A DNA stretch of 64,000 bases. Origin: Halobacteriales archaeon QS_4_69_225. GTDB lineage: Archaea > Halobacteriota > Halobacteria > Halobacteriales > Haloarculaceae. Positions 53,037-62,248 of this stretch are shown here, piece by piece (within the stretch, counting starts at the first letter, position 1; each line of letters begins with the position of its first letter). A model generated the notes under the pieces. That model saw only the letters and a list, made by a program, of their open reading frames with translations, was not told where the DNA came from and searched no databases. A program made the position numbers and the translations under genes. Location of the stretch: contig PXRL01000027.1 in NCBI GenBank assembly GCA_003020965.1, forward strand, positions 1 through 64,000, given 5' to 3'.

Positions 53037-53759
53037 ATGAGTGCGCCCTGGTCCGGCTGGGACCACATCGTCAAAATCGACCCGGACAAGACGCTGCCGG
53101 AGGGCGAGACGTTCGAGGACGTCTGTGCGACCGGGACGGACGCCCTCGAGATCGGCGGGACGACCGGCATGACGGAGGCGAAGATGGCCCGGGTCGTCGA
53201 GGCGACGGCGGCTCACGACATCCCGGTGTACATCGAGCCGTCGAACGTCGCCTCGGTCGTCCACCGCACGGGGTTGGACGGCTACCTCATCCCGGTCGTG
53301 CTCAACGCGGGCGATACGTTCTGGGCGGTCGGTGCCCACAAGGAGTGGGCCAGGCTGGACGACCACATCGACTGGGACCGTACCTTCACCGAGGCGTACG
53401 TCATCATGAACCCGGAGGCCTCGGTCGCCGAGTATACGAACGCCGACTGCGACCTCGAGGCGGACGACGTCGCCGCCTACGCCGAGGTCGCCGAACGGAT
53501 GCTGGGCCAGGACATCGTCTACGTCGAGTACTCGGGGACGTACGGCGACCCCGACGTCGTGGAGGCGGCCGCCGACGCCGTCGACGAGGCGGCCGTCTTC
53601 TACGGCGGCGGCATCGCCGACTACGAGACCGCCTACGAGATGGGCAAGCACGCCGACACGGTCGTCGTCGGCGACCTCGTCCACGAGAAGGGCGTCGACG
53701 CCGTCCGCGAGACCGTCGAGGGCGCCGCCGACGCGACGGCGGAGACGGTCGAACGGTAG
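53037..53759 (+). CDS. Geranylgeranylglyceryl phosphate synthase
   Basis: 240 residues from the ATG at 53037. Joins sn-glycerol-1-phosphate to geranylgeranyl diphosphate, the first committed step of archaeal ether lipids. Signature segments: [120 protein letters not shown] and [18 protein letters not shown]. Length and TIM-barrel layout match the group I (haloarchaeal) enzyme. It lies between topA and aspS on the same strand. Confidence 0.94.
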   Translation: MSAPWSGWDHIVKIDPDKTLPEGETFEDVCATGTDALEIGGTTGMTEAKMARVVEATAAHDIPVYIEPSNVASVVHRTGLDGYLIPVVLNAGDTFWAVGAHKEWARLDDHIDWDRTFTEAYVIMNPEASVAEYTNADCDLEADDVAAYAEVAERMLGQDIVYVEYSGTYGDPDVVEAAADAVDEAAVFYGGGIADYETAYEMGKHADTVVVGDLVHEKGVDAVRETVEGAADATAETVER

Positions 53760-53863
53760 CCGAGCGACGGACGGCGAGAGCCGAGCGACGCCGGGGCTCC
53801 GGACGGAGGGCCGCTTCCGGCCCGAAAAGTGGGGCTTAAGGGTCGGCCGCCTGAATCCGGGGT

Positions 53864-55165
53864 ATGGACGACCGCACGTACACGGCCGACGCCGAGCCGG
53901 GCGAGGAGGTCACCGTCGCCGGCTGGGTCCACGAGATACGGGATCTCGGCGGCATCGCCTTCCTCATCCTCCGGGACACGACCGGCCGCATCCAGGTGAA
54001 GTTCGAGAAAGACGAGATGGACGACGACCTCGTGTCGACGGGGTTGGACGCCGCCCGGGAGTCGGTCGTCTCCGTGACCGGCGCCGTCGAGGAGGAGCCG
54101 CGGGCGCCGACGGGCGTCGAGGTCGTCCCGGAGGCGGTCGAGGTCGTCGCCCCGGCCGATACCGAACTGCCGCTGGACCCCTCGGGGAAGGTCGAGGCGG
54201 AGCTGTCGACCCGGCTCGACAACCGGACGCTGGACCTCCGCCGCGAGGAGGGTCAGGCGGTCTTCGAGGTCCGCGCCGAGATGCTGCGGGCGGTCCGGGC
54301 GGCCTTCCGCGAGGCCGACGCCACCGAGATCAACACGCCGAAGATCGTCGCCACGGGGACGGAAGGCGGCACCGAGCTGTTCCCCATCACCTACTTCGGC
54401 CAGGAGGCGTTCATGAACCAGAGCCCCCAGCTGTTCAAGCAGCTCGTGGCGGGCTCGAACGTCGAGCGCGTCTTCGAGATCGGGCCCATCTTCCGCGCCG
54501 AGGAGCACAACACCCCCCGGCACATCAACGAGGCGACGTCGATCGACTTCGAGGGCGCCTTCTGCGACCACCACGAGGCGATGGACGTCTGCGAGCAGGT
54601 GGTCGTCGCCGCCTACGAGGCCGTCGCCGACGACTGTACCCGGCAGCTCGAGGCGCTCGGCATCGCCGACGAGTTCGAGCCGCCCGAGACGCCGTTTCCC
54701 CGCGTCAGCTACGAGGAGGCCATCGAGCGCATCAACGCGTCCGGCGCCCTCGACGAGCAGCTGACCTGGGGTGACGACCTGCCGACCGAAGGCGAGAAAA
54801 CGCTCGGCGACGACGTCGACGGGCATTACTTCATCACCGACTGGCCGGCGGACGTCAAGCCGTTCTACATCATGAACCACGACGACGGCGAGCGGTCGAC
54901 GGGGTTCGACCTGATGCACCCCCGGATGGAGCTGGTCTCCGGCGGCCAGCGCGAACACCGCCGCGAACGGCTCATCGAGGGGTTCGAACGACAGGGACTC
55001 GACCCCGAGGCCTTCGAGTACTACACCGAGATGTTCCGATACGGTGTGCCGCCGCACGCCGGCTGGGGGCTCGGCGCCGAGCGGCTGCTGATGACGATGC
55101 TCGATCTCGACAACATCCGCGAGGCGGTGCTGTTCCCGCGGGATCGCCAGCGACTGAGCCCGTAG
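53864..55165 (+). CDS. aspS: Aspartyl-tRNA synthetase (archaeal, probably non-discriminating)
   Basis: 433 residues. N-terminal OB anticodon-binding domain ([37 protein letters not shown] split here), then the class II core with motif 2 [21 protein letters not shown] and motif 3 [28 protein letters not shown]. Because the window also has gatB, the enzyme is likely used with GatCAB to make Asn-tRNA-Asn, so it may charge both tRNA-Asp and tRNA-Asn; this is inference. It is in the same direction as topA and GGGP synthase and probably in one transcript, though gaps of 63 and 104 bp leave room for separate promoters. Confidence 0.94.
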   Translation: MDDRTYTADAEPGEEVTVAGWVHEIRDLGGIAFLILRDTTGRIQVKFEKDEMDDDLVSTGLDAARESVVSVTGAVEEEPRAPTGVEVVPEAVEVVAPADTELPLDPSGKVEAELSTRLDNRTLDLRREEGQAVFEVRAEMLRAVRAAFREADATEINTPKIVATGTEGGTELFPITYFGQEAFMNQSPQLFKQLVAGSNVERVFEIGPIFRAEEHNTPRHINEATSIDFEGAFCDHHEAMDVCEQVVVAAYEAVADDCTRQLEALGIADEFEPPETPFPRVSYEEAIERINASGALDEQLTWGDDLPTEGEKTLGDDVDGHYFITDWPADVKPFYIMNHDDGERSTGFDLMHPRMELVSGGQREHRRERLIEGFERQGLDPEAFEYYTEMFRYGVPPHAGWGLGAERLLMTMLDLDNIREAVLFPRDRQRLSP

Positions 55166-55265
55166 GGCGAAGACGTTGGGAGCCGGCGAGACGAGGGAAG
55201 TGAGTCTCGCCGGACCGTCAGCGGCTTTCGCCCTGACGGTCGCGCGGGGGCTCGTGAGACTCACT

Positions 55266-55403
55266 CTATAGTTCTCCCAGGGGCGCCAGGAGGGCGGTGA
55301 GGGCGAGCAGGCCACCGGCGACGACGAGGATGCCTCGGGTGACCGCCGGGTCGGCACCGAACGCGGCGCCCCGGGCGGATATCTCCGTGTTCGCGTCACG
55401 CAC
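55266..55403 (-). CDS. 45-residue single-pass membrane protein at the end of the Mnh operon
   Basis: Too short for standard ORF lists. From a GTG at 55403 the minus strand encodes VRDANTEISARGAAFGADPA then VTRGILVVAGGLLALTALLA, PLGEL and a TAG stop at 55266-55268. One hydrophobic helix follows a polar head. It lies 31 bp after the stop of the last MnhD-like gene, on the same strand, so it could be a small subunit of the same complex. There is no family I recognise; the short open frame and codon pattern support it only moderately. Confidence 0.5.
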   Translation of the reverse strand: MRDANTEISARGAAFGADPAVTRGILVVAGGLLALTALLAPLGEL

Positions 55404-55434
55404 GGAGCACGCTGAGAGGTTCAGTGGTTGCCCC

Positions 55435-57231
55435 TCACAACAGCAGGGCCAGCGCCAGCGTCAGCGCCGCGACGACGAGAAAGACGCTCGTGCCCATCGA
55501 CATCCGGAGGTCGATGGTCTGGCGGCCGCCGTCGGCTCGCGGGGCCGTCTCGAGGCCAGGCAGGCGGTCGACGACGCGGTAGGCGGCCCGGCCGGGGTCC
55601 CGGCCGACGTCGACCGCGGCCGAGGCGACGGCGACGACGGCGCGGTCGACGGCGGCGAACGTCTCGGTGACGCCGACGACGAGCGCGCGGCCGCCGTAGA
55701 ACACCGCCGGGTTGAGCAGGCGGTCGACGTCCGGAATCCAAGTCGCGCGCGCGAGCGGCCCCTTCAGCGCGAAGAAGCCGGCGAACCCTGCGACCCCGAG
55801 GGCGACGCTCTCGGCGACGTGCGGGACGGTGTAGGTGGTGTACTTCTCGGCGACGGTCGCGGTGTTGGGCAGCACCTCGAACAGCGTCCCGGGGAGCAGC
55901 CCGAGCGCGAGACAGAGGCCGCCGACGGCGAGCATCGGGACGGCCTGGCCGGGCTCGGCGTCGTCGGGGTCGATCGTCGCCTCGCCGTGGAAGAAGACGT
56001 AGTAACCCAGCTTGATGAACGACATGAACGTGCCGACGCCGCCGACGATGAGCAGCCACCACAGCAGGTCCTCGCCGCCGAGCGGCATCGACTTGGAGCC
56101 GATGACGAGCGTCTTCATGCTCTTGTGAGCCTCGGCGATGACGATGCCCTTGCTGACGAAGCCGTTGAACCCGGGAACGCCGGAGATAGCCGCCGCCCCG
56201 AGCAGATAGGAGACGAACGTCACCGGCATCACCCGCCAGAGGCCGCCGACCTCCGTGATGTCCTCGATGCCGGTCCGGTAGATGACGACGCCGATCGACA
56301 TGAACAGCAGCGCCTTGTAGAGGATGTGGTTGAAGACGTGGCCGAAGGCGCCGCTCGCGGCCAGCTTCGTCCCGATGCCGACGCCGGCGATCATGTAGCC
56401 CACCTGCGAGATGATGTGATACGACAGCAGCCGGCGCATGTCCTCCTGCAGCAGCGCCATCGCGGCGCCGAAGACGGCCATCGCGCCGCCCATGTAGGCG
56501 ATCCAGAGATGGCCCTCGGGGAACGCCCGGAACATCGCGTAGACGCCGGTCTTGGTGGTGTAGACGCAGAGGAAGACGCTGGCGGCGACGTGGGGGCTCG
56601 GGTAGGTGTCCGGCAGCCAGGTGTGGAGGCCGACGAAGCCGACGTTGACGCCGATACCGACGGCCATCAGCGCCGGCGCGACGGGGCCGACGACGCCGGT
56701 CGCCGCCTCGAAGAGGAACGACCCGGCGGCGGCGTACTGCCAGACGACCGCCCCGAGGACGAGGCTGCCGCCGATCCCGTGGGCCACCGCGTACCGGAAC
56801 CCCGTCCGGACGGCGGCGCCGCCGTACTGCCACACCAGCAGCGTGCTGGTGACGGCCATCAGCTCCCAGAAGAACACCAGCGTCAGCCAGTCGCCGGCGA
56901 AGACGGCGCCGAGACTCGTCGCCACGTAGCCGAGCGCCGCGGCCGTCATCCGGGCGTCGGCGTCGCTGGCGTGGGCGTAGGCGACGGCGGCGGCGCCGAT
57001 GAGCCCGAAGATGACGCCCATCAGCCGCGAGAAGGCGTCGACCCGGTACAGCACCGTCTCGAAGCCGAACAGCGCGGTCGGGAGGTGCGTGCCGGGCGCG
57101 ACCAGCAGCGACCCGACGGCGACGCCGGCGGTCGCGAGCAGGCCGACCGCGTGGCCGATTCTCCGGGGTGCGACGGCCGCGACGACCGCCGCGACGAGAA
57201 CAGGAGCGAACGGCGGCACCGACTCCAGCAT
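55435..57231 (-). CDS. Third MnhD/NuoL-like proton-conducting antiporter subunit
   Basis: 598 residues from the ATG at 57231. About 14 helices with the proton-translocating core: GLHTWLPDTYPSPHVAASVF (conserved His/Lys site), LLQEDMRRLLSYHIISQVGY, FNHILYKALLFMSIGVVIYRTG, GGLWRVMPVTFVSYLLGAA, FNGFVSKGIV. A C-terminal extension of about 90 residues adds one more helix (FLVVAALTLALALLL). The subunit is closest to the MnhD/NuoL/NuoN group. The start overlaps the previous gene's stop by one base (TGATG), so it is translationally coupled. Confidence 0.9.
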   Translation of the reverse strand: MLESVPPFAPVLVAAVVAAVAPRRIGHAVGLLATAGVAVGSLLVAPGTHLPTALFGFETVLYRVDAFSRLMGVIFGLIGAAAVAYAHASDADARMTAAALGYVATSLGAVFAGDWLTLVFFWELMAVTSTLLVWQYGGAAVRTGFRYAVAHGIGGSLVLGAVVWQYAAAGSFLFEAATGVVGPVAPALMAVGIGVNVGFVGLHTWLPDTYPSPHVAASVFLCVYTTKTGVYAMFRAFPEGHLWIAYMGGAMAVFGAAMALLQEDMRRLLSYHIISQVGYMIAGVGIGTKLAASGAFGHVFNHILYKALLFMSIGVVIYRTGIEDITEVGGLWRVMPVTFVSYLLGAAAISGVPGFNGFVSKGIVIAEAHKSMKTLVIGSKSMPLGGEDLLWWLLIVGGVGTFMSFIKLGYYVFFHGEATIDPDDAEPGQAVPMLAVGGLCLALGLLPGTLFEVLPNTATVAEKYTTYTVPHVAESVALGVAGFAGFFALKGPLARATWIPDVDRLLNPAVFYGGRALVVGVTETFAAVDRAVVAVASAAVDVGRDPGRAAYRVVDRLPGLETAPRADGGRQTIDLRMSMGTSVFLVVAALTLALALLL

Positions 57232-59249
57232 CAGCCGACCACCCCCACCGCCTCGACGACGGCGTCGACCAGCCGCAGGAACACCGCCGCCGAGGGGACC
57301 AGCCCCAGCACGATCGCGCCGGTCGTCGCCGCCAGGATGGGCCCGAGCATGAACCACGTGCTCTCCTCGCCGAGCCAGCCGCGGCGCTCCCAGCCGCTCG
57401 GCGGCGGCCCGCCATGGCCACCGTGGCCGTCATGGTCGTCGTGGTCGCCGTAGTCGTCGTGGTCGCCGTGGTCGCCGTGGCCGTCGTGGTCGTCGTGGTC
57501 GCCGTGGCCGTCGTGGCCGTCGCGGCCATCGTGGTCAGCGCCGGCATCGACTTCGTGCTCGTCGTCCGCGTCGCCCTTCTCCGGAACCGTGTGGTCGCTC
57601 GGGTGGCGGTCGACCGCGTACTCCCCCTCGACCCGAGGGGCCGGCTCGCCGTAGTCCCGGTCGACCGCCTCGCCGCCGAACTCCGGGCGACCGATCTCTT
57701 CGGGGTCGACGTCGGGGGCCGGGTCGCCCGCGTCGTTCGTATCGTCCGCATCGTCTGCGTCGTTCGTGTCGTCGTCCGCGTCGTTCGTGTCGTCGTCCGC
57801 GTCGCCCGCGTCGCCTGCCTCGTCGCCCGAACCGCCGTCGGCGCGGGCGACGGTCGAGGCCCGCCGGCCGCCGAAGGGGGCCTCGACGACCGGCTTGGCG
57901 TCGTGGTCGTCGGCGGTCTGGAAGAACGCCTGGTAGACGACCGGCCAGAAGTACGCGACGTTGAGGACGCCGGAGATCAGGAGTGCGACGGCGAAGACGG
58001 TCGAGGCGGCGCCGCCGGCCTCGACGGCGCCGATCAACAGGTAGAACTTCGAGACGAAGCCGGCCACCAGCGGGATGCCGGCCATCCCGGCGGCGGCGAC
58101 GGCGAAGGCGGCCATCGTCAGCGGCATCCGCCGGCCGATGCCGGCCATCTCGCTGATGTGGTCGGTGTGGGTCTCGACGTGGATGATTCCCGCACAGAGG
58201 AACAGCGCGAGCTTCATGAACGCGTGGGCGGGGATGTGTAGCAGCCCGCCCCGGATCGCGTTCGGCCCGAGCAGTGCCAGCCCGAGGACGATGTACGACA
58301 GCTGGCTCACCGTCGAGTACGCCAGTCGGCGCTTGAGGTGGTCCTTCCGGAGGGCGATGACGCTCGCCGCCAGCAGCGTGACGGTCGCCACGACGGCCAG
58401 CGGCAGCCCGAGGCCGAGCGAGCCGACCGTCTCCGGGCCGTAGACGTCCAGGACGACCCGGGAGACGGCGAAGACACCCGACTTGACGACGGCGACGGCG
58501 TGCAACAGCCCGGAGACGGGCGTCGGCGCGACCATCGCGTCCGGGAGCCAGGAGTGCAGCGGCATCAGCCCGGCCTTGACGCCGAAGCCGGCGACCAGCA
58601 GCGCGAAGCCCGCCCGGGCCAACACCGGGTCGGACGCCGCCAGCGTCTCGATGCCACCGGGCGTAAAGGCGACGGTGCCGGCCAGCCGGTAGACCAGCAC
58701 CGTCCCGGCCAGCACCGCGACGCCGCCGCCGATGGTGTAGAGGAGGTACTTCCGGCCGGCGGCGCGGGCCTCCGTCGTCTCGTCGTGGGCGACCAGCGGG
58801 TACGTCGCCACCGTCAGCACCTCGTAGAAGACGAACAGTACGATCAGATTCGAGGCGAAGGCGACGCCGACGGCGGCGCTGAGACTCATCGCGAAGGCCG
58901 CGAAGTACCGCGTCTGACCGTGTTCCTCCAGCCCGCGCATGTAGCCGATGCTGTACAGCGACGTGACGATCCACAGCAGGCTCGCGAGCGTCGCGAACAG
59001 GATGCCCAGCGCGTCGGCCCGGAGTTCGAAGGGAACGTCGAGGACGAACCGGCCGAGTGACCAGACGTAGACGTCGCCGGCCAGCACGCCCGGCACCATG
59101 CTGGCGACGACGCCGAACTTCGCCACGGCGACGCTCAGCGTCACCGCTTCCCGGAGGTTCGGCCGGCGGTGGGCCGCGAGGATGCCGACCGTCCCGACGA
59201 CCGACACCAGCACGGCGACGACGGGCCGCGGGTCGCCGACCTCGGTCAC
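57231..59249 (-). CDS. Second MnhD-like subunit with long His/Asp/Gly-rich linker
   Basis: 672 residues from the GTG at 59249 (GTGA overlap with the upstream stop). The antiporter core is complete: FYEVLTVATYPLVAHDETTE, GLMPLHSWLPDAMVAPTPVS, LRKDHLKRRLAYSTVSQLSY, HAFMKLALFLCAGIIHVETH and AGIPLVAGFVSKFYLLIGA. After helix ~13 comes a 190-residue soluble region made of Asp/Thr/Asn repeats (DDDTNDADDDTNDADDADD) and then about 45 residues of alternating His, Asp and Gly (for example GDHDDHDGHGDHGDHDDYGD). A last helix (FMLGPILAATTGAIVLGLVP) and a tail follow. The His/Asp linker is encoded by a tandem-repeat stretch at about 57,420-57,545. Confidence 0.9.
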   Translation of the reverse strand: MTEVGDPRPVVAVLVSVVGTVGILAAHRRPNLREAVTLSVAVAKFGVVASMVPGVLAGDVYVWSLGRFVLDVPFELRADALGILFATLASLLWIVTSLYSIGYMRGLEEHGQTRYFAAFAMSLSAAVGVAFASNLIVLFVFYEVLTVATYPLVAHDETTEARAAGRKYLLYTIGGGVAVLAGTVLVYRLAGTVAFTPGGIETLAASDPVLARAGFALLVAGFGVKAGLMPLHSWLPDAMVAPTPVSGLLHAVAVVKSGVFAVSRVVLDVYGPETVGSLGLGLPLAVVATVTLLAASVIALRKDHLKRRLAYSTVSQLSYIVLGLALLGPNAIRGGLLHIPAHAFMKLALFLCAGIIHVETHTDHISEMAGIGRRMPLTMAAFAVAAAGMAGIPLVAGFVSKFYLLIGAVEAGGAASTVFAVALLISGVLNVAYFWPVVYQAFFQTADDHDAKPVVEAPFGGRRASTVARADGGSGDEAGDAGDADDDTNDADDDTNDADDADDTNDAGDPAPDVDPEEIGRPEFGGEAVDRDYGEPAPRVEGEYAVDRHPSDHTVPEKGDADDEHEVDAGADHDGRDGHDGHGDHDDHDGHGDHGDHDDYGDHDDHDGHGGHGGPPPSGWERRGWLGEESTWFMLGPILAATTGAIVLGLVPSAAVFLRLVDAVVEAVGVVG

Positions 59250-60826
59250 GGGAAGACACCTCCGAGGAAGCGTTCGAGGAAGGCCTCGAAGGGCGCGGTC
59301 GCGAAGCCGAGCGCGACGACGACGACCGCCGCGGCGACGATGGCCGCGACCATGCCGGTCGAGACGGCCGCCGGCGCCCGCGAGTCGGCCCGGGCGCCGC
59401 CGTCGGCGACCGGGTCGGGGTCGCGGGCGCCGACCTCCGAATCCGCGTCGGCACCGGTTCCGGCTCCGGCGTCGGCGTCCGTTCCGGCGCCGACCGCCGG
59501 GTCCGTCGGCTCCGTTGGTTCGGCGAAGTAGAGCCGCTCGAGTAGTCGGGCGACGTACGACAGCGTCAGCAGCGTCGAGAGGAAGACGACGACGGCGATC
59601 GGCCAGGCGCCCGCCCGGACGGCGCCGACGGCGATGTACCACTTCCCGAGGAAGCCGACGGACGGCGGGATGCCGACGAGGGCGACCCCGAAGATGCCGA
59701 CGGCGCCGGCGACGACCGGCGAGCGGTAGCCGAGGCGGGCGTAGTCGCCGACGGTCCGGGCACCGTGGCGGGCGGCCATGACGCCCGCCGCGGCGAACAG
59801 CCCGCCCTTCATCAGCCCGTGGCCGACGAGGTGGACGACCGCCCCGAGAACGGCGTCGGAGGTGACGAGCGCGAAGCCGGCGATCACGAGGCCGAACTGC
59901 GACACCGACGAGTACGTCAGCATCCGCTTGATCTCCGTCTGAACGGCCGCGAGGGCGCTGCCGGCGAGGATGCTGACGGCCGCGAAGGCGAGCACCGCCG
60001 CCCGGGCGGCCGGCACCGCCTCGAAGAAGGCGGGCGTGAACACGGTGAGAACGATCCGACCGACGGCGTAGGCGGCGACCGTCGACACCAGCGCCGAGAT
60101 GAACGTCGTCACCGTGTCCGGGGCGTAGCTGTAGGCGTCGGGCTGCCAGGTGTGCAGCGGGAAGACGGCGGTCTTCAGCCCGAGGCCGACGAGGATGAAG
60201 CCGAACGACGCCAGCACGGCCCGGTCGCCGTAGCTTCCGGCCAGCCGCTCGGAGAGGTCGACCATGTTGAGCGTCCCGGTCTCGACGAAGGCGTAGCCGA
60301 CGCCGATGAGGAACAGCGACGCGCCCGTCGTTCCGAGGATGAGGTACTTCAGCGCCGCGACCGCCGACCGCCCCGAGCGGTCGGCCGCCACCAGGGCGTA
60401 CGTCGCCAGCCCGGTGATCTCGAGGAAGACGAACATGTTGAACAGGTCGCCGGTGACGGAGACGCCCATCAGCCCGCCGACGAGCAGGAGGTAGGCGCTG
60501 TAGAAGCTGTTGCGCCGGGGGCCGGCGGTGTAGGCGAACGCGAGGACGCCCAGCGAGACGACGGCGACGAGGGCGACGACCGGCGCCGAGAGGCCGTCGA
60601 CGACCAGCTCGATGCCGTAGGGCCGCTCGTAGCCGCCGACGACGTGTCTGACGGCGCCGCCGAGGAAGACCGACCGGACGACGAGCGCCGCCAGGGCGGC
60701 CTCGACGGCGCAGGCGACGGCGGCGACATACCAGCCCGTCCCGGTCGTCCGGAGGCACAAAAGCGGCGGCGCCACCGCCGCCAGAACCGGAACGGCGACG
60801 AGCAGCGGCAGCAGGCCGTCAGTCAT
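59246..60826 (-). CDS. mnhD: First MnhD-like antiporter subunit
   Basis: 526 residues from the ATG at 60826 (MTDGLLPLLVAVPVLAAVAP); the open frame extends upstream within mnhC and is not used. Core motifs: YLLLVGGLMGVSVTGDLFNMFVF, PLHTWQPDAYSYAPDTVTTF, VQTEIKRMLTYSSVSQFGLV, LVGHGLMKGGLFAAAGVMA and GVALVGIPPSVGFLGKWYIAVG. A 65-residue Ala/Gly/Asp linker follows (EPTEPTDPAVGAGTDADAGA) before a last helix. It overlaps mnhC (8 bp) and the next gene (4 bp). Confidence 0.92.
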   Translation of the reverse strand: MTDGLLPLLVAVPVLAAVAPPLLCLRTTGTGWYVAAVACAVEAALAALVVRSVFLGGAVRHVVGGYERPYGIELVVDGLSAPVVALVAVVSLGVLAFAYTAGPRRNSFYSAYLLLVGGLMGVSVTGDLFNMFVFLEITGLATYALVAADRSGRSAVAALKYLILGTTGASLFLIGVGYAFVETGTLNMVDLSERLAGSYGDRAVLASFGFILVGLGLKTAVFPLHTWQPDAYSYAPDTVTTFISALVSTVAAYAVGRIVLTVFTPAFFEAVPAARAAVLAFAAVSILAGSALAAVQTEIKRMLTYSSVSQFGLVIAGFALVTSDAVLGAVVHLVGHGLMKGGLFAAAGVMAARHGARTVGDYARLGYRSPVVAGAVGIFGVALVGIPPSVGFLGKWYIAVGAVRAGAWPIAVVVFLSTLLTLSYVARLLERLYFAEPTEPTDPAVGAGTDADAGAGTGADADSEVGARDPDPVADGGARADSRAPAAVSTGMVAAIVAAAVVVVALGFATAPFEAFLERFLGGVFP

Positions 60827-61181
60827 CGGCCACCTCCTCGAGGACCGCCTCGTCGACGGTGCCGTACTCCTCGTGGATGCGGACGACAAGCGCCAGCGCC
60901 ACCGCGGTGAGGCTGACGCCGACGACGATGGCCGTCAGCACGATGACGTGCGGCAGCGGGCTGACGTACGGGCCGCCGCCGCCGTCCGGCGGGACGATGG
61001 CCGGCGCCCCGCCGGCGACGTACGCCGCCGCGACGAAGAACAGGAAGACGGCGCTCTGGAAGACGTTCAGCCCGATGATCTTCTTCACCAGGTTCGGGCT
61101 GGCGATCATCATGTACAGGCCGACGATCATCAGGACGACGAACGCAACGTAGGCCCACCGGCTCGCCAGCAGGTCGATCAC
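60819..61181 (-). CDS. mnhC: MnhC (NuoK-like) subunit
   Basis: 120 residues, three helices: WAYVAFVVLMIVGLYMMIAS, NVFQSAVFLFFVAAAYVAGG, PHVIVLTAIVVGVSLTAVAL. The conserved Glu/Lys pattern of NuoK/MnhC is seen in PNLVKKIIGLNVFQSAVFLF. The polar HIEEYGTVDEAV-like tail (RIHEEYGTVDEAVLEEVADD) ends the protein. It overlaps both mnhB and mnhD by 4-8 bp. Confidence 0.92.
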   Translation of the reverse strand: MIDLLASRWAYVAFVVLMIVGLYMMIASPNLVKKIIGLNVFQSAVFLFFVAAAYVAGGAPAIVPPDGGGGPYVSPLPHVIVLTAIVVGVSLTAVALALVVRIHEEYGTVDEAVLEEVADD

Positions 61182-61705
61182 TCGGCGTCACCTCCGCGGC
61201 CGCCGGCGCCGGTGTCGTCGCCGGTCGCGGGTCCGGCGCCGGCGCCAGCGTCGACGTCAGCGTCGGGACCGGCGGCGGTCAGGAAGAACAGCCCCGCGAT
61301 GACGCCGCCGACGATGAGCCCGATGCCAGCGATCTCGACGGCCTCGATCCCGAGCTTCACGGGTTTCTTCAGCGGGAGCGCCTTGTAGGCGGTGTAGTCG
61401 AGGAAGCTGCCGCCCAAAGCGACACCACCGAGGCCGACGGCGGCGAAGGCGACCACGCCGAGGGAGGCGGCGACGGTGACGACCCGGCGGCCGAGCCACC
61501 GCCGGGTGGCGTCGATGCCGAAGGCGAAGGCCAACATCAGCGCGACCGTCCCGACGAGGGCGCCGCCCTGGAAGCCACCGCCCGGGGAGTCGGCGCCGTG
61601 GAACGTGACGAACAGCCCGAACGTCAGCACGAACGGCGTCACGACCCGGACCGTGCTCATGATGACCTCGCTTTCGGTGTACGTGCCGCGTTCGGCGTCG
61701 CTCAT
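61178..61705 (-). CDS. mnhB: MnhB subunit
   Basis: 175 residues. MnhB signature: YTESEVIMSTVRVVTPFVLTFGLFVTFHG, SPGGGFQGGALVGTVALMLAFAFGID (split here), then GGVALGGSFLDYTAYKALPL and a fourth helix. The C-terminal Gly/Ala/Asp tail is typical of haloarchaea. The start is at 61705; immediately upstream lies the IS-like remnant, so whatever leader joined it to the DUF4040 gene has been replaced. Confidence 0.92.
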   Translation of the reverse strand: MSDAERGTYTESEVIMSTVRVVTPFVLTFGLFVTFHGADSPGGGFQGGALVGTVALMLAFAFGIDATRRWLGRRVVTVAASLGVVAFAAVGLGGVALGGSFLDYTAYKALPLKKPVKLGIEAVEIAGIGLIVGGVIAGLFFLTAAGPDADVDAGAGAGPATGDDTGAGGRGGDAE

Positions 61706-61710
61706 AGTGG

Positions 61711-62248
61711 TACAGCGCGGAAACCCACGGCTTCAGCCGTGGGAGGAAGCGCGTCAGATGCGCTTCCGACCACCGCGCTCTGGCCGGTCGGCGGGTTCGA
61801 GTCGATACGCTTAGTGTGCTTGAGTGTATGTGTCATGATACTGCATCGGAGCCAAACTGGAGTCGGTGCAGGGGCCGCCGTAGGCCGGCCCCGAACAGCG
61901 GACTGGATGACGCCGCGCCGCTCCTGCCACGTCTTGTGGCGGTGAAGCGCGGGGAGGTCACGTTGAATTAAAGCGTTCGAAAATCGTTCCACGATTTTCG
62001 AGCACATCAGAGCGCTCTGCGTTCTGAGGACGGTGTGAGCCAGCCGGTCGCCGCAGCGTCGTGCCGCGGCGAACGTGCCTCTCCATGGGCCAGCGCCTCG
62101 CTGGATAAAGCCTGGCGAGAGTACGCCTGAGGACACAGAACAGTCTCCTCCGGCCGAACGCTGTGCGTGCAACCCGCCCGTGACGGTCGTGGAGTGTGGG
62201 CCGAAACCCCCTCGCGGGGGGAAGCCCATGACTTCAGTCATGGGTAGC
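61711..62248 (+). mobile_element. Remnant or miniature IS200/605-type element splitting the Mnh operon
   Basis: No gene is supported in this 538-bp stretch. It is bounded by CCCACGGC-TTCA-GCCGTGGG then AGGAAGC (61724-61750) and CCCATGAC-TTCA-GTCATGGG then TAGC (62225-62248), hairpins of the same design as those of the TnpB element at 8.7-10.5 kb. Inside are CGAAAATCGT/ACGATTTTCG (61978-62000), CAGAGCGCTCTG (62009-62020) and a CCCCC/GGGGG hairpin next to the right end. The plus-strand reading before the right hairpin (CNPPVTVVECGPKPPRG) looks like a decayed TnpB C-terminus. The right hairpin ends at the stop codon of the DUF4040 gene. Confidence 0.55.

Noticed and set aside
57420..57830. Short tandem repeats as a CRISPR array
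   Set aside because: The repeats are in frame within the second MnhD-like gene, encode His/Asp/Gly and Asp/Thr/Asn runs, and lack unique spacers.
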